From: DAIQNV01 sp036788215
Lineage (GTDB): Bacteria > Planctomycetota > Phycisphaerae > Phycisphaerales > UBA1924
Direction of reading: 5' to 3'
DNA length: 17,514 bases
NCBI GenBank assembly: GCA_036788215.1
Contig: DAIQNV010000067.1
Location: 1 to 17,514 of the forward strand
The notes below the pieces were generated by a model. It was given only the letters and a program-made list of their open reading frames with translations, was not told the DNA's origin and searched no databases. The stretch's first letter is position 1; the number at the start of each line of letters is the position of its first letter. Of this stretch, positions 1 to 8,210 are shown one piece after another. Both the position numbers and the translations under genes were made by a program.

Positions 1-1065
1 TCGGCCCCCGGCGGTGCCCTGGTCGACGACTCCACCGAGGCCGGCGCTGGTGCCGCCGATGAGGGTCATGGCGGTGAAGCGGCCGCCGAGGATGGCCTCG
101 GTCGGTCTGCCGTCAGGGCCGCGGGCGAAGAGGTCGATGACGCCGGAGAACGCGGGTGTCTGCAAGAAAAGGGAGGTCCCGATACCCGCGGTGTACTGGC
201 CGTTGACGAGGGCGAAGATGTCCTCGCCGCGGTCGACGCGCGGGACGGGGCTGCTGTAGAAGGTCCACGAGTCGCGATCAATACGGGGCTCGAGTTCTTG
301 GGAGTTGCGGTTGTAGCGGAAGTCGATCTCGAACACGCCGGTGCCGCCGACACCAAAGGGTGATATGTTGCCGCTGTTCGTGGCTCGGACGCCGACAAAC
401 TCATCGTTGCCGTACTTGGTTGAGAACAGGTACACGCCCGCACGCCCGAAGCTGACCGCGGCGCTGGCCACGACGCCGGTTTCCGCGGTGCGGGCGTTGA
501 TCACGCCGGCGACTTGGGCCATTGACATGCCGCTCAAGAGTTCGATCGATACGGTGCCCTTGCTCCCGGTGATGTCGAAGTTTGCGGAGTCACCTTGCGG
601 GACAATGGTTTGCGCCCACCCGGCCATGGATAAGTAGAGAGCCCCGCGTTCCGCGGAGTTGACGACGGTCACCTCGACATCGAGGCGCTCGCCCGGATCG
701 AGGCTCACCTTGCCGAATTGGTAGCTGGAGACGACGGCGCTCGCGACATTCACCACGCCGACATTGCTCGGCCCTCCCGCGTTCGATGAGTTCAGCACGG
801 AGCGGATAGAGGCGGCGATGCCGTCGACTTCGCGTTGCACACCGGCATAGGGCGACGGGCCGCGGGAGGCGAGGCTGGCCCGCAGCTTCGCGAACAAGCC
901 GGACAGGTTGACGGTGGTCGCACGATCGGCGTCGCGGCCGGCGGTCGACCAGCCTGTTGCGGCAGGGCCCGCGGGGAGCGGAGCACGACCGGAGTTGATC
1001 GCGACCGTGCGGCTCAGGGCGGCGGACTGATTGGACAGGCCTGTGGAGTAGGCGGCGGCGTTCAT
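1..1065 (-). CDS. Flagellin-like protein with flagellin IN-type domain (C-terminus beyond window)
   Basis: The frame is open from an ATG at 1065 to the window edge: 355 codons, no stop. The start has a GAGGAG Shine-Dalgarno about 8 bases upstream. Residues about 117-228 look like the variable region of planctomycete flagellins: a SLDPGERLDVEVTVV strand segment, then an IN-motif-like stretch (FDITGSKG, SMAQVAGVINA, TGVVASAAV, KYGNDEFVGVRA). Further on, ALVNGQYTAGIGTSLFLQT resembles the next flagellin repeat. Family knowledge places such proteins in the extracellular flagellar filament or hook region. The N-terminus (MNAAAYSTGLSNQSAALSR) is not the usual INTN-type D0 helix, so a filament role is uncertain. 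It could be a minor flagellin, a hook-associated protein or a flagellin-derived surface protein. No other flagellar gene is visible here. Confidence 0.6.
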   Translation of the reverse strand, partial: MNAAAYSTGLSNQSAALSRTVAINSGRAPLPAGPAATGWSTAGRDADRATTVNLSGLFAKLRASLASRGPSPYAGVQREVDGIAASIRSVLNSSNAGGPSNVGVVNVASAVVSSYQFGKVSLDPGERLDVEVTVVNSAERGALYLSMAGWAQTIVPQGDSANFDITGSKGTVSIELLSGMSMAQVAGVINARTAETGVVASAAVSFGRAGVYLFSTKYGNDEFVGVRATNSGNISPFGVGGTGVFEIDFRYNRNSQELEPRIDRDSWTFYSSPVPRVDRGEDIFALVNGQYTAGIGTSLFLQTPAFSGVIDLFARGPDGRPTEAILGGRFTAMTLIGGTSAGLGGVVDQGTAGGR

Positions 1066-1265
1066 CGGTCGTCTCCTCGCGCGTGCTGGGCGTCTCTGGG
1101 CTCCGCCGATCGCGCGGGCGACTCCGTCGCCGACGGGGGTGCATTGGGCGGGTGTTCGGCGGTGCGTGAATATTCGTTCGGTGCGGATTCGCCCCGGGCG
1201 GCGTGCAAGGATGGTGCATCCGAAGGCTGCTGCGCCTTCCCGTTGCCCCACCGAGGAGCCGCCCC

Positions 1266-1745
1266 GTGCTCACCCCAGGTACGCCCGCGCCCGACTTCAC
1301 GCTGCCCGACCACGACAGGCGGGACCGCTCGCTCGCATCGCTCATCGCGGACGGGCCCCTGGTGCTGTACTTCTACCCGGCGGACTTCTCGCCGGCGTGC
1401 ACCGCGGAGGCGTGCAGCTTCCGGGCGTACGACGAGGAGCTGCGGGGGGCGGGGCTGTCGCTCGCGGGGATCAGCTCGACCGCGTCGGGCCTGCACAAGA
1501 AGTTCCGCGAGATGTTCAAGCTTCCCTTCCCCCTGCTCGCGGACCCCGGGCGGAAGGTGACCAAGGCGTACGACGCTTCGATGCCCTTTGGGCTCGGGAC
1601 GCGGCGGGTGACCTACCTGATCGATGCGGACGGGACGATCGCGGACGGGGTGGAGGCGAACTTTGGCGTGGGCCCGCACACGCGGTTCATCGAGCGTGCG
1701 ATCGGGCGCGCCCGGGGGACCGGACCGACGACCCCAGCTCGATGA
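1266..1745 (+). CDS. bcp: Thioredoxin-dependent peroxiredoxin (BCP/PrxQ type)
   Basis: This is a 159-residue cytoplasmic thiol peroxidase that reduces hydrogen peroxide and organic hydroperoxides using thioredoxin. The AhpC/TSA fold is clear: PAPDFTLPD at residues 7-15, the active site DFSPACTAEACSF with peroxidatic Cys45 and resolving Cys50 (the CX4C spacing of PrxQ), LLADPGRKVTKAYD, and VTYLIDADGTI near the end. The usual active-site TPGCT is SPACT here. I chose the GTG at 1266 because GAGGAG lies about 9 bases upstream and the conserved domain begins at once; the in-frame ATG at 1203 would add 21 basic residues not seen in the family. It is divergent from the flagellin-like gene, and its last 59 bases overlap the end of the convergent pdeM gene. 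Confidence 0.9.
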   Translation: MLTPGTPAPDFTLPDHDRRDRSLASLIADGPLVLYFYPADFSPACTAEACSFRAYDEELRGAGLSLAGISSTASGLHKKFREMFKLPFPLLADPGRKVTKAYDASMPFGLGTRRVTYLIDADGTIADGVEANFGVGPHTRFIERAIGRARGTGPTTPAR

Positions 1746-2409
1746 CGCGGTCGGGAGCGACCGCCCAGACGCGATCGCGGGGCTCCGCCCGAACCGGCGT
1801 GCCTGAGGCGAACAGGCTGAACGCGGGCAGGACAGTGACGCCTCCCGCGCCTGTGCCCCCGGCGGCCCAGAACGCGGGGACCTTGAGCGCGTCCGACCCG
1901 CTGCTGAGCGTGACCGCGGGGTGCAGGTGGCCCGCGAGGGCGTGGGCGGTGGGGATGCGCTCGGGCTCGTGCTGAAGGACGAAGGGGCCCATACGCGTCT
2001 CGGGCGGAAGGATCTCGATCCCCCACTTGCCGCAGAGGTCGGCGATGCCCGAGGTCTTGAGCTTGCGGTCGTGGTTGCCCGCGACCAGGGCCATGGGCAC
2101 GGGATGGATGGCTCGCCAGTCGCAGAAGCGGTCGACGATGTCGTCGGTGAGGCCGATCGGGGCGTGGGTGAGGTCACCCAGCACGATGACGCGGGCGGCC
2201 CCGGTCGCGTCGATCATCGAGCCCAGGCGGTCGAGCGTTTCGCCCAGTATGCCGGCGGGGATGGGGGCGCCCGCGGCCCGCAGGGTCTGGCTCTTGCCCA
2301 GGTGGATGTCGGCGACGAAGAGGGTCGCCTGTGCGCCCCAGTAGAGCCCGCGGGTGGGCAGGAGGTGCACCGGCTCCCCCGCGATGGTGGTTTCGAGTGC
2401 TCCGGTCAC
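1687..2409 (-). CDS. pdeM: Ligase-associated metallophosphoesterase PdeM
   Basis: A 240-residue calcineurin-like phosphoesterase, last gene of the ligase-associated repair operon. The metal-binding motifs are complete and in order: ADIHLGK (Asp34, His36), VLGDLTHAP (Asp79), GNHD (111-114), QHEP (His147) and GHLHP (160-164). The family is a manganese-dependent phosphodiesterase/nuclease found with Lhr-Core helicase, an MBL exonuclease and an ATP-dependent ligase, presumed to clean DNA ends for repair. The start is GTG at 2409, whose GTGA overlaps the TGA of the helicase gene, a sign of translational coupling. The C-terminal tail after VIELG is basic and runs over the end of the convergent peroxiredoxin gene. 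Confidence 0.9.
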   Translation of the reverse strand: MTGALETTIAGEPVHLLPTRGLYWGAQATLFVADIHLGKSQTLRAAGAPIPAGILGETLDRLGSMIDATGAARVIVLGDLTHAPIGLTDDIVDRFCDWRAIHPVPMALVAGNHDRKLKTSGIADLCGKWGIEILPPETRMGPFVLQHEPERIPTAHALAGHLHPAVTLSSGSDALKVPAFWAAGGTGAGGVTVLPAFSLFASGTPVRAEPRDRVWAVAPDRVIELGSSVRSPGRARSHAR

Positions 2410-4900
2410 GTTTCCCAGGCTTCCTTCATGCGCTCGATGCGTTCTGCGAGGGATTCCCCGCTGAGCCTGGCGCCGACGCGCTCGATGACCAGGGGGAGGC
2501 TGAGGGGGGTCGGGCGCGCGGTGTCGCGGACGATGATGGGCCCCCCTTCGAGCCTGCTGAGCGTACGCCCGAGGCGGCTGGTTTCGAAGCGTTTCTCGAG
2601 GACCTCCCGGCGGGCCTGCTCGAGCAGGAGGTTCCCGGGGTCGAACTGCTCGAAGACCTCGTAGATGAGGCCAGCGCGGGCTTGGAGGCTGCGGTTGCTG
2701 CGCTTGGCGCCCGGGATCGACTGGAAGATGAGGCCCGCGACGCGGGCGATCTCGCGGAACTGGGCCTTGGCGAGGGCGGAGAGGTTCACGCTCTCGATCG
2801 CGTCCTCCGCGAGGCGGTCGTGGCTGAAGAGGTCCGGCGAAAGCAGCTTCTCGAAGGGGTAGCCCTTGTGGGTCAGCAGGTCGAACCCGTAGTCGTTCGC
2901 GGCGATGGAGAAAGTAGCGGGCTCGAGGCGGCTGAGCCGCAGGGCGAGCAGGGCGGCGAGGCCCCCGTGGACGAGTCGCCCGTCGAAGGGGAAAAGAAAG
3001 AGGTGCTGGCCCTCGCGGGTCTCGCAGAGCTCGCAGAGCGTCTCGCCGGCGCTCGGGACGACGCTGTGCCTGGCCTGGGTCTCGATGAGGCGGGCGGCGG
3101 CCTGCAGCTCGGGCTCAAGGGTGTCTCCCCGCCCGGAGGCGAGGGCGTCTCGGGCCGCCTCCAAGGTGTCGCGGACGGCTTCGCCTAGGCTCTCGGAGAT
3201 AGGCAGGCGCGTGCCGGACCAGATCGGGGTGTGGTTGGTCGCGCCGCTGGAGGGCTTGACGATCGCGGTGAGCTCGTGTGTGCGGACATAGGCGAGCACC
3301 TTGCCGGCGAAGACGAACTTCTGCCCGGGGCGGAGCTGCTCGATGAAGTGCTCCTCGATGAAGCCGATGCGCTTGCCGCTGGCGTAGCGGAGGTCCATGA
3401 CCGCGTCGCCGGTGATGGTGCCGACATTCATCCGGTGGAGCTGGGCGATGCGCTTGTCGTCGACGCGGTGGAGGCCGTCCTCGCCAACGACCACCTTCCT
3501 GTACTCCTTGTACGCCTTCAGGGTCTCGCCTCCATGGACGACGAGGTCGAGGGCCCAGTCGAACTCGGCTCGGGTTAGGTCGCGGTAGGCGTGGGCGGTG
3601 CGGACCTCGTCGAAGAGGTCGTTGGGCGTGAAGCCCCCGCCCAGGGCGAGCGTTACCATGTGCTGGCTCAGGACATCCAGGGGGCGGCTCTCGGTTTGCC
3701 GGGGCTCGATGAGGCCCGAGGCGATGGAGCGGCGGACCGCGGCGACCTCGACCATCTCGAGGGCGTGCGTGGGGACGCAGGCGATGTGGGCGGTCTCGCC
3801 CGGGCGGTGGCCCGACCGCCCGGCCCTTTGCATCAATCTCGCGATGCCCTTGGGCGAACCGATCTGCATGACGCGCTCGACGGGGGCGAAATCGACGCCC
3901 AGGTCGAGGCTGCTCGTTGCGACGACGAGGCGGACGGTGCCGTCCTTGAGCCCCGCCTCGACGCGCTCGCGGTCCTCGCGGTCGATGGAGCCGTGATGGA
4001 GCGCGACGACGCGCTCCCAGTCGGGTTTCGCGGCGGCGAGGGCGTTGAACCACCGCTCGGCCTGGGAGCGGGTGTTGACGAAGAGGAGCGTGCTCTTCGC
4101 CGGCAGGCCCTCGCCGTCGAGCTCGATGGACTCGAGCACGCGGGGCAGCATGGTCAGGCCCAGGTGGCCCGCCCAGGGGAAGGGGTCGCCCGGGTTGGGC
4201 AGGATGGTTCGGATGACGACGGGCCGGTCGAGCTGGGCGGTCACGACCTCGGGGGTGTCGGTGGTGCCCACGACCGCGTGGGCCGCCTCGTCGAGGTTCG
4301 CCAGCGTCGCGGAGAGGGCCCATGTCCGCATCGCGGGCGCGAGCCTGCGGAGGCGGGCGAGCGCGAGCTCCACCTGCGTGCCCCGCTTGCTGGCGAGGAG
4401 CTCGTGCCATTCGTCCACGATCACGCAGCGGCAGGAGCCGAGCAGCTCCGCGGCGTTCGCCCGTGTGAGCAGGAGCGAGAGGCTCTCGGGCGTCGTCACG
4501 AGGACATTGGGCAAGCGCTTCTGCTGACGGGCCCGCACGCTCGCGGCGGTGTCGCCGGTGCGGCTTTCGACGGTGACGACCTCGTCGAGCAGGCCCATCT
4601 CGCCCAAGGGGAGCTTGAGGGCGAGCTCGATATCGCGTGAGACGGCGCGGAGGGGGGTGATGTAGAGGAGGCGGAGGCCGGCGAGTGTCTTGGCCCTTTT
4701 CGCCTTCCCCACCCCCGACGAGCCCGAAGCGCGAGCGAGGGGCTTGGCTCGATCGGTGCTTCGGGCGTCCTTGGTGTCCCTCGCTTGCGCTTCGGGCTCG
4801 TTGGGGAGCGTCGCGCCCGCCTCCTCCAACAACTCGATCAGAGGCCCCCCGTACGCGGCGTAGGTCTTTCCCGCCCCCGTCGGCACATGCACCAGCCCCG
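2406..4900 (-). CDS. Ligase-associated DEXH-box DNA helicase, Lhr-Core type (5' end lost in gap)
   Basis: About 831 residues are visible; the first few dozen codons fall in the N gap. This is a superfamily 2 ATP-dependent 3'-5' DNA helicase of the Lhr-Core family. Visible motifs are Walker A VPTGAGKT (about 4862-4885), motif Ia YITPLRA, motif II DEWH (about 4404-4415), motif III LSATL, ATSSLDLGVDF, and motif VI QRAGRSGH (about 3808-3831). The winged-helix and C-terminal Lhr-core domains follow, down to the TGA at 2408-2406. It is co-transcribed with the ligase upstream and overlaps pdeM by 4 bases. A palindromic repeat at 4713-4806 adds a low-complexity segment (EAQARDTKDARS, then LARASGSSG) between motif I and Ia without breaking the frame. 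All catalytic motifs remain, so it is probably active. Confidence 0.93.
4713..4806. repeat. Palindromic repeat in frame within the Lhr helicase gene
   Basis: The arms 4713-4741 and 4778-4806 are inverted repeats matching at 27 of 29 positions, separated by a 36-base loop (4742-4777). The core of one arm reads GAGCCCGAAGCGCGAGCGAG on the + strand. It lies wholly in the helicase coding sequence, between motifs I and Ia, and is translated as a charged low-complexity linker. Similar strings (protein readings such as SPKRERG) are, from memory, scattered through planctomycete genomes; I cannot check this here. Confidence 0.85.
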
Positions 4901-5000
4901 NNNNNNNNNNNNNNNNNNNNNNNNNNNNNNNNNNNNNNNNNNNNNNNNNNNNNNNNNNNNNNNNNNNNNNNNNNNNNNNNNNNNNNNNNNNNNNNNNNNN
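4901..5000. other. Assembly gap (100 N)
   Basis: Exactly 100 N, the usual placeholder for a gap of unknown size. It hides the 3' end of the ligase gene, the ligase-helicase junction and the 5' end of the helicase gene. Judging from typical family lengths (ligase about 530 residues with 440 visible; helicase lacking its Q-motif region of perhaps 30 residues), the true missing sequence is probably nearer 350-450 bases. Confidence 0.97.
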
Positions 5001-6322
5001 TTCGCCCGGCGCCCGTGCCCGGGCTGGGCGTAGGTGAGCACGCAGTCGAGCGTCAAGGGCTCGATCTTCCACTTCCACCAATCGCCCCGGCGCCGGCCGG
5101 CCCGATAGGGCGAGCCCGCCCGCTTCAGCATCACGCCTTCGACGCGGCGCTCGCGTGCGGTCTGCCTCAGCTGGTCGAGCCCTTCCCAGCTTTCGATTGC
5201 GAAGGACTCGCCCAGCCGGATCCGCTCGGTCCCGAGCGTGTCGATGATCTCCGCCATCGCCCCCCGCCGCTCCTCGATCGGACGCTCGCGGAGGTCCTCG
5301 GCGCCCCGCTCGAGCAGGTCGTAGGCGACGAAGGCCGCGGGAGCCTCGGCGAGTTTCTTCGCGCTGAGCACCTTCCGCCCGATCCGCGTTTGCAGCGTTC
5401 CGAAGTCCATGGGGAGGTTGTTGTGGAAGTCCCAGCACAGGATTTCACCGTCGAGGACCACCCCGTCCTCGAGCCTCGCCCCGGGCTCGACCAGATCGGG
5501 GAATCGCTCGGTCAGGTTCTCGTCCTTGCGGCTCCACAGGAAGACTTGGCCCTCCCGCTTGATGAGCTGCCCCCGGATGCCGTCCCACTTCCACTCCGCG
5601 GTCCAGTGGGCGGGGTCGCCGAGTTCTGCCTCGACATGCCCGGGCTCGTCGTCGACTTTCTCGTAGGGCAGCACGGGCGAGGCGAGGAAGAAGGGGTAGG
5701 GGCGGCTGCGGTCGGCGTCGGCGGTGTCGGGGTCGAAGATTTGCGTGACGAAGGCTGCGGTGGGCGACCAGTCGCCCATCAGGCGCTGCGCGATGACGGC
5801 TTGTTCAACGCCCACCACCTCCGCGATCGCCCGCTCGACGAGCGTTCGCGACACCCCGATCCGCATCGCCCCCGTCAGCGTCTTCACGACCATGAAGAGC
5901 TCGGTCCGGCCAAGCCCGGCGGTCCACTCATCCAGCCTCGCCGTCTGCTCCTCGGGGCTGAGCCCACGCAGCGTCAGGAGCCGGCCCTCGACCCACTCGG
6001 CCAGCCCCACCCGCCCGAGCCCCTCCCCCGCTTGCTCCGCCCCCGCCCCGTGCACCAGCAGCGTGACCGTCTCCGCCAAGTCCCCCACCGTCGCGTAGGA
6101 CTCATCGAAGAGCCACTCCGAAAGCCCCGCCCGCTGCCGCGCCCACGCCCTGAGCGTCCCGGACTGCACCAGGCGCTTGATCTTCTGACCCGCCATGAAG
6201 GCCAAGCCCCATGCGGCGTCCTCCGGCGGTGCCTCGGCGAAGTAGGCCTTCAGAGCCGCGACCTTGGCGTCGGTCGAGGTCGTGCGGTCGAGCTCGTCGT
6301 AGAGCCGGGCGAAGCGCTTCAT
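5001..6322 (-). CDS. Ligase-associated ATP-dependent DNA ligase (3' end lost in gap)
   Basis: 440 residues are visible. The protein seals DNA nicks through a ligase-adenylate intermediate. The N-terminal ligase domain (about 1-200) is followed by the nucleotidyltransferase domain: motif I EWKWDGIR with nucleophile Lys245, LWSRKDENLTERFPDL, motif III LDGEILCW, motif IIIa FVAYDLLE, motif IV EGVMLKR and motif V WWKWKIEP. The OB-fold domain starts at TLDCVLTYAQPGHGRRA and is then cut by the gap. The ATG at 6322 has a GAGGAGGAGG Shine-Dalgarno and overlaps the exonuclease stop as ATGA. Domain order and neighbours match the bacterial ligase tied to Lhr-Core, PdeM and an MBL exonuclease, not LigD of NHEJ: no Ku gene or polymerase domain is present. 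Confidence 0.93.
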
Positions 6323-7365
6323 GCCTCCTCCTCAGCGCTGAACTCGGTCTTGAGCACCTCCGCCTCGATCCCCTGCTCGCGGAGGTGCCTGGCGAGGGTG
6401 TCGGAGTAGCCGTGCGTGCAGAGGACGCGCTTGGCCCCGGTCTCGATGCAGGTCCTGACCAGTTCTGCCCAGTCGGCGTGGTCGCTGAGGACGAAGCCCC
6501 GGTCGTACCCCCGCCTTCGCCGGATGCCCCGCACGCGCATCCAGCCCGAGGCCATCGCGGTGTCGACATCGCTCGACCGTCCGAAGCGCTTCATCCAGGG
6601 CGAGCCGACGGCGGAGGGCGGGCACAGGATCAGTTCCCCGAGGAACGGGTTCACCTTGCCCCGGGCCTTCCCGCTCTCGCCCAGTTTCCAGGTGTCGAGC
6701 ATGTCGACGCCCGCGTCGCGGTAGACGCCGATCAGGGGTTCGAGCGCCCCGTGCACGAAGACGCGGCGCCGCTCGATGCCCCGCGCATCGCAGCGTTCCG
6801 CCAGCATCGCCAGCAGGCGCTGGGCCTTGCCCAGGGCGTAGCAGGCGAGGACGCTGGCCCGCTTGCGGTCGCGGTTCTCCAGCCACCAGTCAAGAACCTC
6901 GTCGGCGGTGGCGCCGGGCTCATCCCAGGCGTAGATGGGCAGGGCGAAGGTGGCCTCGGTGACGAAGGTGTCGCAGGGGACGACCTCGAACGGGGCGCAG
7001 GTTGGGTCGGCCGCTCGCTTGTAGTCCCCCGCTGCGACCGCGACATGCCCCGCGGACTCCACCCGGACCTGGGCGGCTCCGCGGCAGTGCCCCGCGGGGT
7101 GGAAGCTCAGGGTGACATCACCCAGCCGGAAGGGCTCTCCGTAGGGCACCCCGACGATCTGCGCGTCCTTCTGCAGGCGGATCCGCAGCATCGGTACGCT
7201 GTCCTGGGCGGCGTAGTACCGCCCGGAGCCCGGACGGGCGTGGTCGGCGTGGGCGTGGGTGACCACCGCTGTCGCGACCGGTTTCCAGGGGTCGATCCAG
7301 AACCCGCCGGCGGGGCAGGCGATCCCGCGGTCATCGGCATGGATGGGGCAGACGCTCACCGGCAA
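6319..7365 (-). CDS. Ligase-associated MBL-fold DNA exonuclease
   Basis: A 348-residue metallo-beta-lactamase/beta-CASP nuclease, first gene of the repair operon. It shows CPAGGFWIDPW near the start, the metal ligand motif THAHADHA (HxHxDH), HPAGHCRGAAQV, AAGDYKR, and LSDHADW with HGYSDTLARHL near the C-terminus, all typical of the exonuclease found beside the Lhr-Core helicase, ligase and PdeM. The start is uncertain: TTG at 7365 follows a GGGGT stretch, while GTG at 7359 removes two residues; no ATG is available in frame nearby. Its stop overlaps the ligase start by 4 bases. The 77-base region upstream (7366-7442) separates it from the divergent SOUL gene and must hold the promoters of both transcripts. 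Confidence 0.92.
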   Translation of the reverse strand: MPVSVCPIHADDRGIACPAGGFWIDPWKPVATAVVTHAHADHARPGSGRYYAAQDSVPMLRIRLQKDAQIVGVPYGEPFRLGDVTLSFHPAGHCRGAAQVRVESAGHVAVAAGDYKRAADPTCAPFEVVPCDTFVTEATFALPIYAWDEPGATADEVLDWWLENRDRKRASVLACYALGKAQRLLAMLAERCDARGIERRRVFVHGALEPLIGVYRDAGVDMLDTWKLGESGKARGKVNPFLGELILCPPSAVGSPWMKRFGRSSDVDTAMASGWMRVRGIRRRRGYDRGFVLSDHADWAELVRTCIETGAKRVLCTHGYSDTLARHLREQGIEAEVLKTEFSAEEEA

Positions 7366-7442
7366 ACACTACCCCGGGTCGGCATCCGGGCGTCTCGGGA
7401 CGGCGAATAGAACCCCGCAGCACTTCTCGCGAAAGACGACTC

Positions 7443-8189
7443 ATGCATCCGCGACAGACACGGGCCACCGCTTTCCTCGGATTGCTCGCTCTCTGCGGCA
7501 CCGCCTGGGCAGTCCCCACGCCCGAGGAGGCGGACCAGCGGGCGACCGAGGGCTGGGCCCGTCTTGTGGGGGGTGAGGCGGCTCATGAGCTTGAGTTCAC
7601 CGGGAACGACAAGATCCCCTACCGCGCCGGGCCCTGCATCGTCGAATCGCCCCTGCCCGAGGGCTATCCGCCCCCCACCGCTCCCGGGGCGATCGAGCTC
7701 AAGCACTACCCGAGCGTCCGAAGGGCGGAGTACGGGGGCGACGCCGGGTCCGGCTTCCGCGGCTTCTTCCCGCTCTTTCGGCACATCTCCCGGCGGGACA
7801 TCGCGATGACCGCGCCGGTGGAGATGGACTTCCACGACGACGGGACGACCATGTCGTTCCTCTACCGCGTGCCCGAGCTCGGGCCCACCGGGGAGGCGGA
7901 GGACGGGGTGCGCGTCGTCGACAGCGAGCCGGCCCTCGTCCTGGCGATCGGCGTGCAGGGGCCTCGGACGCAGGGGACGATCGACGCGGCCCGGAAGAAG
8001 CTCGAGGCCTGGCTGGCCGGCAACGACGCGTACACCGCCACCGACCGGGCCCGCTGGGTCGGCTACAACGGGCCGAGCGTGCCCGTTCGCGACCAGTGGT
8101 GGGAGTTGCACCTCTTCGTCGAGCCGGTGGCCGAAGCGCCGGAGGCGGGCGAGGCGCACGCGGACGCGGTCCCGCCGGTCGACGGGTGA
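7443..8189 (+). CDS. Secreted SOUL-family haem-binding protein
   Basis: 248 residues with a Sec signal peptide (RQTRATAFLGLLALCGTAWA, cut probably after residue 23), so it is likely exported. The mature part has the SOUL/HBP signature: AIELKHYPSVRRAEY, SGFRGFFPLFRHISRRDIAMTAPVEMDF, SFLYRVPELGP, and RWVGYNGPSVPVRDQWWEL with a final LFVEP strand. Family members bind haem or porphyrin; the bacterial role is not established. It ends with an Ala/Glu-rich tail. The photolyase gene starts 21 bases after its stop on the same strand, which suggests co-transcription. The start ATG has only a weak upstream GAAAGACG. Function beyond haem binding is inference. Confidence 0.85.
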   Translation: MHPRQTRATAFLGLLALCGTAWAVPTPEEADQRATEGWARLVGGEAAHELEFTGNDKIPYRAGPCIVESPLPEGYPPPTAPGAIELKHYPSVRRAEYGGDAGSGFRGFFPLFRHISRRDIAMTAPVEMDFHDDGTTMSFLYRVPELGPTGEAEDGVRVVDSEPALVLAIGVQGPRTQGTIDAARKKLEAWLAGNDAYTATDRARWVGYNGPSVPVRDQWWELHLFVEPVAEAPEAGEAHADAVPPVDG

Positions 8190-8210
8190 GTCTTCGGGTA
8201 CGGTTTCGCC

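Noticed and set aside
1203..1265. Longer peroxiredoxin from an ATG at 1203
   Set aside because: It adds 21 basic residues outside the family, while GTG at 1266 has a good ribosome site.
4901..5438. Helicase frame continuing through the N gap up to 5438
   Set aside because: Beyond the gap this frame is antisense-shifted to the ligase gene and has no helicase sequence; the true N-terminus lies in the missing DNA.
5001..6322. LigD/Ku-type NHEJ ligase
   Set aside because: No Ku, polymerase or phosphoesterase domain; the neighbours are those of the Lhr-Core ligase cluster.
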